DNA from: Anaerolineae bacterium | GTDB lineage: Bacteria > Chloroflexota > Anaerolineae > Anaerolineales > E44-bin32 | Assembly (NCBI GenBank): GCA_030598885.1 | Contig: JAUVOZ010000003.1 | Coordinates: 1-29,469 of the forward strand | DNA: 29,469 nucleotides | Direction: 5' to 3' | Part shown: positions 7,826-15,281 of the stretch, one piece after another | Position numbering within the stretch: position 1 is the stretch's first letter | How the letters are laid out: every line of letters begins with the position of its first letter | Made by a program: the position numbers and the translations under genes | The notes under the pieces: generated by a model | Databases searched by the model: none | Told to the model about the DNA's origin: nothing | What the model saw: the letters and a program-made list of their open reading frames with translations, nothing else

Positions 7826-8017
7826 CGTTCAGCGGCGATCACTCTATAGCAGAGCTTAATTAATATAGAGGCGCACCTCTCCCGAACCTAACTGGCTTGG
7901 CAGCTCCGCGCCCTGTCCTCATCGGGAAAAAACAAGTAAGCCGCTCAGTGGGTGTGAAACGTAAGCCACAAGGGCGAGCGAACACGATCAGTGAGCAGAT
8001 CCCTAGCCGGCCGAATA

Positions 8018-8046
8018 TTGTCCCACGATCACGTTCGTTGTATACT
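8018..8046 (+). promoter_or_regulatory. Putative dnaN promoter
   Basis: TTGTCC (8018-8023), a 17-base spacer and TATACT (8041-8046) form a sigma70-like promoter. The expected start site near 8053 gives a leader of about 33 bases. Confidence 0.5.
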
Positions 8047-8085
8047 TCTTCCATACTACATCATTTTCCTAAGGATTTGTCTCTC

Positions 8086-9219
8086 ATGAAGGTATCCTGC
8101 CTGCAAGAGAATTTAGCTCGCGGTCTGGGCGTCGTTGCCCGGGCAGTCGCCCCCCGAAGCACGTTGCCGGTTCTGGGTAATGTGCTGCTGGCCACTGAAA
8201 ATGGCCGTCTGCGTCTCTCGGCCACCAACCTCGAAATGGGCATCACCTGCTGGATTGGGACCAAGATTGAAGAGGATGGTTCCACTACCGTCCCCGCACG
8301 CACCTTTGTCGACCTGGTCAATACGTTACCCAACGATAGGGTCGATATGGAACTTACGGTTCGCACTCAAACACTCAATGTGCGCTGTGGGGCATTCAAC
8401 AACGACATCAAGTGTATCGACGCCCAAGAATTTCCTCCTCTTCCACCCGCAGAACTGGACGATGGGCTGACGCTTAATGTCGCTGACCTGCGCGAGATGA
8501 TCAGCCAAGTCACCCTCGCCGCCTCAACCGACGACGCCCGTCCGGTGCTTACCGGCGTGCTGGTAGAGGTCGATGGTGGCGAGATGACCATGGCTGCCGC
8601 CGATGGTTTCCGCCTTTCGGTACGTTCTGCCCACCTTCCCTCACCAGCTGCCGGTCCGATTAAGGCGATCATCCCTGCCCGCGCACTGACCGAACTAAGT
8701 CGGGTGATCAGCGACGGCGAGGAAACTGTCTCCATGATCTTGCCGCCCAATCGTGGGCAAGTGATCTTCCGCGCCGGAAACATCGAAGTGGTTTCGCAAC
8801 TCATCGAGGGAACCTTCCCCGACTATCAAGGCATCATCCCCACAAGCCACACAACTCGTAGCGTGCTACCTACCGATGCGTTTCTCAAAGCCTGCAAGGC
8901 GGCCGATATCTTTGCCCGTGAAGCTGCTCACTCCGCCCGTCTGCGCATCACGCCGGGAGCTGAGCTTACGCCGGGCACGGTTGAGGTCTCCGCCACCGCC
9001 GCCGAGACCGGTTCCAACGAGACGTTGGTGGACGGCAACATCGAGGGCGAACCGATCGAGATCGCATTCAATGTTCGCTTCCTGGTCGACGTACTGAGCG
9101 TACTCGACGCGCCCAATGTCGCCCTGGAAACCACCGGAACATCCTCCCCAGGGTTGATCCGGCCCGTCGGAAACGAGGACTTCCTGCACGTCATCATGCC
9201 CATGCACCTGGGCCGCTAA
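8086..9219 (+). CDS. dnaN: DNA polymerase III subunit beta (sliding clamp)
   Basis: A 377-residue ring-forming processivity clamp of the replicative polymerase. Start ATG 8086 gives the normal length and the usual MKVSCLQENLARGL opening, with AAGGA at 8070-8074. A longer frame from 7897 adds 63 unrelated residues and runs through the promoter. Three clamp domains are visible. Landmarks are LPVLGNVLLATENGRLRLSATNLEMGI in domain 1, AASTDDARPVLTGVLVEVDGG and ADGFRLSVR in domain 2, and IEGTFPDYQGIIP, FNVRFLVDVLSVL and the C-terminal VIMPMHL in domain 3. The terminal MPM-x-L is the usual clamp ending near the peptide-binding groove. dnaA and recF are not adjacent. Confidence 0.96.
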   Translation: MKVSCLQENLARGLGVVARAVAPRSTLPVLGNVLLATENGRLRLSATNLEMGITCWIGTKIEEDGSTTVPARTFVDLVNTLPNDRVDMELTVRTQTLNVRCGAFNNDIKCIDAQEFPPLPPAELDDGLTLNVADLREMISQVTLAASTDDARPVLTGVLVEVDGGEMTMAAADGFRLSVRSAHLPSPAAGPIKAIIPARALTELSRVISDGEETVSMILPPNRGQVIFRAGNIEVVSQLIEGTFPDYQGIIPTSHTTRSVLPTDAFLKACKAADIFAREAAHSARLRITPGAELTPGTVEVSATAAETGSNETLVDGNIEGEPIEIAFNVRFLVDVLSVLDAPNVALETTGTSSPGLIRPVGNEDFLHVIMPMHLGR

Positions 9220-9356
9220 CCGCCAACAACAGTCGGAACCCAATCCGTCTTGTGCTCAGCCACGCATGACTGGCATATTCCACATGAACTCTTTGAGGAA
9301 TTTTTACGCTAGAAGCTACCCACGCGCGTCCCTAGCATTTCCCCCACAAATGGGAT

Positions 9357-10037
9357 TCACGCCCACCATGATCTAGGACGCTCGTCAGCGGACCAACCGT
9401 ATTCGCCAACCAGCGGAACGAAGGCTACCGGCGCTACGCTCTCGCGCATGAGATCGTCGCCCTGGCGTCTCCATCGTTCGAGGACTTGCCCCATCTGCTG
9501 CCCCACTGGCAGAACCAGTCGACCCCCATCAGCCAGTTGCTCTTTTAGTGGAGTGGGCACACTTGGTGCGGCAGCCGTGACAATGATAGCTCCATATGGC
9601 GCATGCTCTGGCAACCCCTGCGAACCATCAACTACCAGCACCTCGACATTACCATATCCCATTGCCGACAGAACATCACGGGCTTGGTTGGCCAGTTCAG
9701 GTATCCGTTCCAGGGTGTACACACGCTTGGCAAGGTGAGCTAGGACGGCCGCTTGATATCCTGAACCAGTACCGATCTCGAGCACAGTTTCATCCCCCTG
9801 CAGCTCAAGGAGCTCGGTCATTAAGGCGACGATATAAGGTTGGGAGATTGTTTGTCGGTGACCAATAGGTAGAGGTGCATCAGCATATGCTAGGTGTCCA
9901 TGTTCTGATTGCACGAATAGATGGCGGGGAACAGCAAACATAGCGTCGAGGACGTGTGGATCGGAAATGCCCCTGCCGCGCATTTGCTCGTCAACCATTC
10001 GTTGACGAGCGCGGGTAAGCTCGTCGCTCTCGGTCAT
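9357..10037 (-). CDS. pcm: Protein-L-isoaspartate O-methyltransferase
   Basis: A 226-residue SAM-dependent enzyme that methylates L-isoaspartyl residues so that age-damaged proteins can be repaired. Diagnostic parts are RMVDEQMRGRGISDPHVLDAM, VPRHLFV, the substrate loop LPIGHRQTISQPYIVALM and the SAM-binding motif VLEIGTGSGYQAAVLA. YGAIIVTAAAP and LKEQLADGGRLVLPVG follow. Length and order are typical of bacterial Pcm. The ATG at 10037 is about 8 bases from the predicted transcription start, so the leader is very short. It heads the minus-strand genes that face dnaN. Confidence 0.95.
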   Translation of the reverse strand: MTESDELTRARQRMVDEQMRGRGISDPHVLDAMFAVPRHLFVQSEHGHLAYADAPLPIGHRQTISQPYIVALMTELLELQGDETVLEIGTGSGYQAAVLAHLAKRVYTLERIPELANQARDVLSAMGYGNVEVLVVDGSQGLPEHAPYGAIIVTAAAPSVPTPLKEQLADGGRLVLPVGQQMGQVLERWRRQGDDLMRESVAPVAFVPLVGEYGWSADERPRSWWA

Positions 10038-10051
10038 CTACCTTCAACTCG

Positions 10052-10081
10052 ATTATACGCCCATGTAGGCAGAAGGGACAA
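10052..10081 (-). promoter_or_regulatory. Putative pcm promoter
   Basis: On the minus strand TTGTCC (10081-10076), an 18-base spacer and a perfect TATAAT (10057-10052) lie just ahead of pcm. The -35 hexamer is the same as that proposed for dnaN. Confidence 0.5.
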
Positions 10082-10117
10082 CGGTGTCTTCATCGACCAG
10101 TCGCGCGTGTTAGCTTA

Positions 10118-10762
10118 TCACCCCCTGGCCAGACGTTGTTCGTTCCAAATACCGGCTTCATTGTGGTATCCAGCCTGTTCCCAAAAACCTATCCGGTCTT
10201 CAGCCATGAATTCCAGTCCCCGTAACCACTTCCCACCCTTCCAGAGGTATACATCCTTAAGATCGTCGCGCCCGGGGATTGCCCCCACCACGCCGCGCAA
10301 CGGGTAGCCGTGCTCAGGTGTAAGAGGCTGGCCATTGAAATGAGTCGCTAGCAGAAAATTGTCAGCCAGAGCTACTTCGATCGGCAGGTTGACAGTAAAG
10401 CCATATTCGCAATGCTGCATCACAAAAGCCGCCGTAGGCTTGATCTTGATCACCCCCATTTCGATCAGCGTTCCTAATGACACCCCTTCCCATATGGTGT
10501 CAACCTTGCTCCAGCGGGTGACGCAGTGGATATCCATCTTGATCTCAGTCCGCGGCAGCTCTTGAAAGGTCCCCCAGTTCCAGCGCACCTCCTCCTCTAC
10601 CTCGCCCCAGACACGCAAATCCCAGCTCGATAAGTCAATCGACGGCACTGGTCCATAATGCAATACAGGGAACTTCAACGTGAGCATTTGCCCCGGCGGC
10701 ATTCGACCTTCCTGGCGCAAACGCTCTTCCTCTTCTCGTCGATGCAATACATTTTTTATCAT
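10118..10762 (-). CDS. Sulfite oxidase-like molybdopterin oxidoreductase, cytoplasmic
   Basis: A 214-residue protein of the sulfite oxidase/YedY molybdopterin fold. ATG 10762 is chosen for its GGAGG about 9 bases upstream; a TTG 10 codons earlier would include that site. The molybdenum-ligand cysteine is in MDIHCVTRWSKVDTIWEGV (Cys80), and the cofactor-contacting AFVMQHCEYGFTVNLP, PLTPEHGYPLRGVVG and KWLRGLEF segments follow. There is no twin-arginine or other signal peptide, so it should be cytoplasmic, unlike MsrP/YedY. A basic, glutamate-rich N-terminus (HRREEEERLRQEG) precedes the domain. Substrate and electron acceptor are unknown; it lacks the C-terminal dimerisation domain of true sulfite oxidases. 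Confidence 0.88.
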   Translation of the reverse strand: MIKNVLHRREEEERLRQEGRMPPGQMLTLKFPVLHYGPVPSIDLSSWDLRVWGEVEEEVRWNWGTFQELPRTEIKMDIHCVTRWSKVDTIWEGVSLGTLIEMGVIKIKPTAAFVMQHCEYGFTVNLPIEVALADNFLLATHFNGQPLTPEHGYPLRGVVGAIPGRDDLKDVYLWKGGKWLRGLEFMAEDRIGFWEQAGYHNEAGIWNEQRLARG

Positions 10763-11162
10763 CTTTCGTGCCTCCAACCTATATGAGACCAATTATATCA
10801 ACCCCCTTCGATCCCAATATCAGTGGACTATCGGAAAGGCGAGTCAAGATCCTCCCCTGTCTCCTCGTTCTTCACCAACGTCTCTAAAGCTCTGCCGGAT
10901 GAGAAGCGCTTAGATGAGGATGTCGAGGTGTGGGGAGTAGAACATCTGTTCCAATATACATTGAGATCACTGTGCGCTACCAATAACCGTAACCCTAAAC
11001 ACAGGGGGTTGTCCCAAAAGAGCCGCCCCGAACGAGGAGCTAGATCTCAAATGCTCCAAGGGGGTCTGCGACCCCCGTCATAGGCCAATAGACTTATCGA
11101 TGATCAAGAACATCAGCCGGGTCACAGATCCTGCTGGAACGAGACACAGACCTCCGAGGTCT
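10763..11162. other. Gene-free spacer
   Basis: No reading frame here is convincing. A frame at 10823-11083 has no recognisable domain and no start signals. A TATAAT on the minus strand (10797-10792) may serve the molybdoenzyme gene. At 11004-11020 GGGGGTTGTCCCAAAAG resembles the terminal bases of some insertion sequences, but there is no partner end or transposase. A short GGGGGTC/GACCCCC hairpin is at 11060-11076. Confidence 0.5.
11060..11076. repeat. Short perfect hairpin
   Basis: GGGGGTC and GACCCCC pair perfectly around a TGC loop. It lies 86 bases beyond the 3' end of the homocysteine methyltransferase gene. A terminator role is possible, but no T-run follows on either strand. Confidence 0.5.
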
Positions 11163-12053
11163 TCATTCTCTCTGCAGCGCACGACCCATGGCCCGGATGT
11201 GTTCAGGAGTGCTGCCACAACAAGCACCAATGATACGCGCGCCCAGATGGTGCACTCTGAGAGCGTGGTCAGCCATGATCTCCGGCGTGGCATCATACAC
11301 CTGATGGTCACCCTCGATGCGAGGGGCTCCGGCATTGGATTTGGCCACCAAGATGACATCCGGAACCACGGAATGCATCTTCTCGATCGCAGCCTCTATT
11401 TCATCCGGTCCGTTGCCGCAGTTGCCTCCTAATGCCATTAGGTTGAGGTCACTCAAGGCTTCCGCTGCAGTCTGTGGCGAGACGCCCATAACGGTGTGCC
11501 CATGGGTATCAAAGGTCATGGTGGCCACGATTGGGACATCCGGCGCGACCTGGCGACAACCCTCGACAGCCGCACGTACCTCCTCCAAATCAGACATCGT
11601 CTCGATCCATAGTACATCCACGCCCCCATCGACCAACGAACCAGCTTGCTCGACAAAAGCGAGCTTGGCTTGTTCAAAGGTGAGATCACCCAACGGCGCC
11701 ATTACTGCTCCAGTTGGCCCCATCGAACCAGCAACAACCACCGAGGCTTCGGCAGCCTCGGCTTCGGCGCGGGCGAGGCCCGCCGCGGCAATATTCAACT
11801 CAACAACACGGTCCACCAACCCATGGAAAGACAAACGCTGACGATTACCACCGAGGGAGTTGGTAAGGATGATCTGGGCACCTGCCTCAATATAGCCGCG
11901 ATGTATCTTGCGGATTTCCTCTGGCCGCTCAACATTCCACAGCTCAGGCTCCACACCTCGTGGTAAGCCGAGCGAGAGCAGCATCGTGCCCATCCCACCA
12001 TCAGTAAGTATCGGTTCTCCGGTTGCGATAAGTTCTTGTAAGGTAGCGTTCAC
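11163..12053 (-). CDS. Homocysteine S-methyltransferase family protein
   Basis: A 296-residue zinc-dependent TIM barrel of the kind that forms the first module of MetH and the whole of BHMT/MmuM. It transfers a methyl group to homocysteine to give methionine. The opening ILTDGGMGTMLLSLGL, TNSLGGN, GSMGPTG and IETMSDLEEVRAAV are family signatures. The three zinc-ligand cysteines are C212 (GGNCGNGP) and C278/C279 (GACCGSTPEHI). The start is GTG at 12053 with GGGAGG about 9 bases upstream. No B12-binding or pterin domain follows, so the methyl donor (betaine, S-methylmethionine or a separate corrinoid protein) is unknown. No SAM riboswitch is seen in the 90-base leader. Confidence 0.9.
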   Translation of the reverse strand: MNATLQELIATGEPILTDGGMGTMLLSLGLPRGVEPELWNVERPEEIRKIHRGYIEAGAQIILTNSLGGNRQRLSFHGLVDRVVELNIAAAGLARAEAEAAEASVVVAGSMGPTGAVMAPLGDLTFEQAKLAFVEQAGSLVDGGVDVLWIETMSDLEEVRAAVEGCRQVAPDVPIVATMTFDTHGHTVMGVSPQTAAEALSDLNLMALGGNCGNGPDEIEAAIEKMHSVVPDVILVAKSNAGAPRIEGDHQVYDATPEIMADHALRVHHLGARIIGACCGSTPEHIRAMGRALQRE

Positions 12054-12083
12054 GGCTTCTACCTCCCTCTAGTTTTGAGTACA

Positions 12084-12114
12084 GGCCTCCGAGGATGTGA
12101 CCACCCCGGAGGCC
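12084..12114. repeat. Inverted repeat between two minus-strand genes
   Basis: GGCCTCCG (12084-12091) pairs with CGGAGGCC (12107-12114), an 8-base perfect stem with a 15-base loop. It lies between the LiaF-like stop and the homocysteine methyltransferase start. It could end the membrane-protein operon or act in the next gene's leader; no T-run supports the former. Confidence 0.5.
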
Positions 12115-12143
12115 ATTTTACACAAGTTGCGTAATTATACTCT

Positions 12144-13055
12144 CTAACGCTCTAAGCTAATCACTCGTATCAGGCCTATTGCCTGACTAATTTCCAGGTC
12201 GACACGGTTTTCGGCAGTCCCGTACCCGGGAGAAATATAGTAGTCGCCTTGACGTGAGTAACCTGCCGGCATTTGACTGGTCCCCAGTCCAGTGCTCACC
12301 CGAATCCGAGCCGCCATCCCTCTGGGGATGATCACAAACGTCTCGCCAATGGCACTATCGATATGAGCTCTGAATTGACCTTCATTGGGTAATGTGACAG
12401 ACATCTTTCCAACCCCGATGTTGGCATCGAGATCGGTCAATATTAACCCACCTAAGTCAAGCTCTGTTTTGCCGACGCCGAGGCTGACATCTAGACTTAG
12501 CTGTACCTCCGGATCGAGCCCCACATCCCAAGAAGCTTTGTCCTCCCATAATCCAAACGAGGGGAACCAACCGACCCTTTGGCTTTTGATCGTGTAGACG
12601 ATCGGATCCTTATCGGCGTCGAATGTTTCACTCCACCTCTCACCTCTGATGACCCGAATATCCCCTTCGATCAAATTGCCCGTCCCTCGGCCGAGTGCAT
12701 TCACTCTTACGAAACCAACCGCAGGACTTACAATGATCTCCGCATTGGTTGCACCACTTAAGGATTGGCGAATTTTCTCTGTGGAAAACGATGCTTCGAC
12801 ACGAGCATCCATCAGAAAGATCCCACCAACAAAAACGGCCATAATCAGCACCAGGGAGAGCAACGATCCCCAAACGGAACGGCGTCCTATGAGATGATCC
12901 AAACCTATGGCGATCAATATCAATGGCCACAGTCGGAAGAGCATATCCCAGACGCTCCAATTCAGGATACCTAGATTATTCATCAAAATAATCAGTCCTA
13001 GTCCAATTAGCAGGACTGGGCCGACCAACCCACCAGCTCGAGTTCTCTCACTCAT
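12144..13055 (-). CDS. LiaF-like membrane protein with toast-rack C-terminus
   Basis: A 303-residue protein. ATG 13055 is preceded by GAGGAG; the frame extends 15 codons further up only by overlapping the pspC-like gene. Three hydrophobic segments span about residues 7-85, including the LIGLGLIILMNNLGIL and LWPLILIAIGLDHLIG signatures of the LiaI/LiaF transmembrane (DUF5668) family. The rest is a strand-rich domain with repeated glycine-turn units (SLDVSLGVGKTELDLGGL, ANIGVGKMSVTLP, AIGETFVIIPRGM, STGLGTSQ). This is typical of the LiaF C-terminal/DUF4097 toast-rack fold. In Firmicutes LiaF represses the LiaRS envelope-stress system; no sensor kinase is encoded nearby. One base separates it from the upstream stop, so translation is probably coupled. 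Confidence 0.82.
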   Translation of the reverse strand: MSERTRAGGLVGPVLLIGLGLIILMNNLGILNWSVWDMLFRLWPLILIAIGLDHLIGRRSVWGSLLSLVLIMAVFVGGIFLMDARVEASFSTEKIRQSLSGATNAEIIVSPAVGFVRVNALGRGTGNLIEGDIRVIRGERWSETFDADKDPIVYTIKSQRVGWFPSFGLWEDKASWDVGLDPEVQLSLDVSLGVGKTELDLGGLILTDLDANIGVGKMSVTLPNEGQFRAHIDSAIGETFVIIPRGMAARIRVSTGLGTSQMPAGYSRQGDYYISPGYGTAENRVDLEISQAIGLIRVISLER

Positions 13056-13056
13056 C

Positions 13057-13524
13057 TCACTCTCCTCGTACCCTACGCACCAGCAGTAATATGCCTGCAA
13101 TTATCACCAGCACCGGCCATATCACCCCCCACTTCAACCATGAGAGCCAGTAGATATTCAAACTATCTAGAAGGTAATACATCCCTATGATGATTAACCC
13201 TAGTCCGATGAACAGCCCAGTTTGATGGCTGGGCATCTTTACCCCTTTCTGCAGCTCCTCGCCCATCTCCCGCGCGCGCTCGGCTATCTCCTCGGCACCG
13301 GAACGAACGTTTTCCTCCAGTGTGGTTCCCTCAACCCGGTCCTCGCGTGGGACCACAACCCACAGGACGAAGTAGAGAAGGATGCCGATGCCTTCGGCGA
13401 AGGCCAATAGTACAAAAAACAGGCGAACAAGGGTGGAATCTATGCCGAGGTACACACCAAGACCACCACAAACGCCACCAACTACTGAATCATCACTACT
13501 GCGAACAAGTCTCTTTTTCTCCAT
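13057..13524 (-). CDS. PspC domain protein with extra C-terminal TM pair
   Basis: A 155-residue membrane protein. The N-terminal PspC domain (residues about 4-60) reads RLVRSSDDSVVGGVCGGLGVYLGIDSTLVRLFFVLL followed by a helix ending FVLWVVVPRED. A charged, probably helical linker follows (EENVRSGAEEIAERAREMGEELQ). Two more hydrophobic segments (LFIGLGLIIIGMYYLL and GVIWPVLVIIAGILLLV) of the LiaI/DUF5668 type complete it. ATG 13524 has GAGAGGA upstream; GTG 13542 is an alternative. PspC proteins sense membrane stress or regulate phage-shock responses. A PspC domain joined to a LiaI-like pair, upstream of a LiaF-like gene, supports a shared envelope-stress role. Confidence 0.85.
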   Translation of the reverse strand: MEKKRLVRSSDDSVVGGVCGGLGVYLGIDSTLVRLFFVLLAFAEGIGILLYFVLWVVVPREDRVEGTTLEENVRSGAEEIAERAREMGEELQKGVKMPSHQTGLFIGLGLIIIGMYYLLDSLNIYWLSWLKWGVIWPVLVIIAGILLLVRRVRGE

Positions 13525-13603
13525 CTGGTTCCTCTCAGTCACATACTGCTGGGGTAACGGTCTAATACATCACACACAATAGTCGCACTCATTCATCGAC
13601 CAT

Positions 13604-14251
13604 CTACTCCAGGACCTTGGGGCGGAATGTGCGGTAGATCAGATACAGCCCAACCAGGATCACGCCTGCTGGCCCGATGAACTTGAAGATCGAGAAAGCC
13701 GCGGCGGTGAACACGATCCCCATGATGAGAAGCACGGCGGCAGGTATGAGCGCCCACCGCATACGTCCCTCCGGAGTGGGCAGCAAAGCCACTATCACGA
13801 AAGTCAGTCCCAAGCCCAGGAAGAAAACCCCAACCAACTCCACGCCTTCGATCAGGGATTCAAGCCCAACAAAGACCCCGACTGTAAGCAACACGCCACC
13901 AGGGATGATCGCCCACCAGCTCTCACGATTAGTGAGGTAAATGATCCAAAAGCTTAGACTGATGCAGCCCATAAGGAGCGGAACCCCAATGGTGTCACCG
14001 TACTGTGGAATGAAATTTTCAACTGCGATCAAACCCCCAATGCCAAGCAAAGTGAATCCGGGAATGAGGGCCCACCAATTGACACGATCGCTTAAATAGA
14101 CATATAGGAAAGCCGCTCCGGCAACGGCGAAGACGAGAGCCCATAGAATTACACTCGCCCCTTCAAGAAACCCGAGGTTCTGAAGCAGGAAAAGAACCCC
14201 AGCAGCGATCATCAGCAGACTCAAAGTGACGCGTGCCTGCACCCTTCTCAT
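13604..14251 (-). CDS. Multi-TM protein with three ~53-residue internal repeats
   Basis: A 215-residue, highly hydrophobic protein with about seven membrane segments. The motif W-A-[LI]-I-P-[GA] occurs at residues 60-65, 113-118 and 167-171, each followed by a glycine-rich helix (FTLLGIGGLIAVENF, GVLLTVGVFVGLESL, AVLLIMGIVFTAAAF). This implies internal triplication. The N-terminal LLMIAAGVLFLLQNLGFL matches the DUF5668/LiaI transmembrane pattern. ATG 14251 has GAGGAGG upstream. Function is unknown; its neighbours point to membrane stress or integrity. It sits between the 170-residue membrane protein gene and the PspC gene, all on the same strand. Confidence 0.8.
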   Translation of the reverse strand: MRRVQARVTLSLLMIAAGVLFLLQNLGFLEGASVILWALVFAVAGAAFLYVYLSDRVNWWALIPGFTLLGIGGLIAVENFIPQYGDTIGVPLLMGCISLSFWIIYLTNRESWWAIIPGGVLLTVGVFVGLESLIEGVELVGVFFLGLGLTFVIVALLPTPEGRMRWALIPAAVLLIMGIVFTAAAFSIFKFIGPAGVILVGLYLIYRTFRPKVLE

Positions 14252-14378
14252 TGCAGCCTCCTCTCAAAGTATGCCAACTTCTGACCACCTATAAAAGTTG
14301 GCGATGTCTGGCCTAGGTGCTGCCAGTGTGTTGAAACTGGCCAGCGACCATCTTCAAATACAATCTGTTTAACAACCG

Positions 14379-14891
14379 TTAGCGTAATCGAAATAAGGTC
14401 CGAACAAGGACCACCACACCCGCGGCAATCATCAGGCTTGGCCACAGAAGGCTGTGAAAGGCCTCCCGACCCAAGAAAAAGCCGAAGATTGTGAACAGGA
14501 TCAGGCTTACCAGTAATGTCCGTCCGCCCTCACGAAAGGCTTGACGCGGATGCCCGCTAACCAGGCCAGACAGAATGATTCCCACACCGACAAAGCCGGG
14601 GATCAACGTCCAAACATAGGACCAGCTTTCCCAGTAGCCAGTGGCATTTTGCCAGTACAGTAGACCACCAATTCCGCCCACAATACAAGCCGGCACAGCC
14701 ATTGCTGGAACGCCAGTCAACAGACCGATCAACAATAAAAATACGCCTACGCCAATCACAATCAGCGGCCAATTCTCCGCGGGGTCAAGCCAGGAAAACA
14801 GATCAGGAACCAGTTGGGCAGCCAGAAACGCGCCCCCAATCAGGATCAAAATCAGTCCACCGGCTAAATTCGACCTTTGTCTAGAATCCAT
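14379..14891 (-). CDS. Multi-TM protein of DUF5668/LiaI-like type
   Basis: A 170-residue hydrophobic protein and the first gene of the minus-strand membrane cluster. It has about five hydrophobic segments: GGLILILIGGAFLAAQLVP, WPLIVIGVGVFLLLIGLL, the CIVGGIGGLLYWQN segment, VWTLIPGFVGVGIILSGLV and a C-terminal SLLWPSLMIAAGVVVLV. The VWTLIPG string echoes the repeat of the next gene, suggesting a shared ancestor. Start ATG 14891 is fixed by an unusually strong ribosome binding site, AGGAGGTGATC. I do not know its function. Confidence 0.78.
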   Translation of the reverse strand: MDSRQRSNLAGGLILILIGGAFLAAQLVPDLFSWLDPAENWPLIVIGVGVFLLLIGLLTGVPAMAVPACIVGGIGGLLYWQNATGYWESWSYVWTLIPGFVGVGIILSGLVSGHPRQAFREGGRTLLVSLILFTIFGFFLGREAFHSLLWPSLMIAAGVVVLVRTLFRLR

Positions 14892-14902
14892 GATCACCTC
14901 CT
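14892..14902 (-). promoter_or_regulatory. Exceptionally strong ribosome binding site
   Basis: On the minus strand AGGAGGTGATC immediately precedes the ATG at 14891. It is complementary to all 11 bases of the usual 16S rRNA 3' tail, including the flank beyond the six-base core. This fixes the start of the first cluster gene and predicts high translation. Confidence 0.8.
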
Positions 14903-15214
14903 AGATTAATGTACGCAGGATTCGACCATACGTCGCGATTCTCAAATACAATCCGCTATGCATGAAGGAATCTTGTCCGAGTTGGCGAGCAACCTGAAAA
15001 GATTGAGTATATCAAACCCACGTTCGAGTATGAATGTCAAAGATCGGGTAATCTCCCATTTGTGCTTCACGTCCACCATAATCAGCATGATTAATAATAA
15101 CCTGGGCTGATTCATGTAATTATAACGCACCTATCAGTGATTACTGGAGGGATTGCGATCTACTACGACCACTGAAATTGGCGGGTCCCATATGTGGAGC
15201 GCTCACTTAAAGCC

Positions 15215-15242
15215 TTGACATTTTATATCATCCTGATAGAAT
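15215..15242 (+). promoter_or_regulatory. arsR-type gene promoter
   Basis: Perfect TTGACA (15215-15220), a 16-base spacer and TAGAAT (15237-15242) form a strong sigma70-like promoter. The predicted start near 15249 lies just ahead of the operator. Confidence 0.7.
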
Positions 15243-15254
15243 TAAATCGACAAT

Positions 15255-15272
15255 TATCTAATTATTTAGATA
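15255..15272 (+). promoter_or_regulatory. Probable ArsR autoregulatory operator
   Basis: TATCTAATTATTTAGATA is a perfect inverted repeat: 7-base arms around TTAT. It lies between the predicted transcription start and the ribosome binding site of the repressor gene. AT-rich inverted repeats near the start site are typical of ArsR/SmtB operators. Repression by its own product is inferred. Confidence 0.65.
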
Positions 15273-15281
15273 GAGGATGTT

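Larger units (their letters stand above)
14903..15281. other. Divergent spacer between membrane cluster and arsR
   Basis: It holds the arsR promoter and operator, listed separately, at its right end. No other gene is supported; a 62-codon minus-strand frame at 14942-15130 has no recognisable features or ribosome binding site. I find no well-spaced promoter for the leftward membrane cluster, although a TACATT lies near 14915. Confidence 0.5.

Noticed and set aside
7897..8085. 63-codon upstream extension of dnaN
   Set aside because: It lacks clamp homology and covers the likely promoter; ATG 8086 gives the standard N-terminus and length.
11004..11020. GGGGGTTGTCCCAAAAG, similar to ends of some insertion sequences
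   Set aside because: No opposite-orientation partner, target duplication or transposase gene was seen within the window.
10823..11083. 86-codon plus-strand frame in the spacer after the molybdoenzyme gene
   Set aside because: No start signals or known motifs; it runs through the IS-like string and the hairpin.
12054..12143. Possible SAM riboswitch ahead of the homocysteine methyltransferase gene
   Set aside because: The leader is too short and shows only a single simple hairpin, without the conserved SAM-riboswitch core.
14942..15130. 62-codon minus-strand frame in the arsR upstream spacer
   Set aside because: No ribosome binding site, no recognisable domain, and composition like the surrounding AT-rich spacer.
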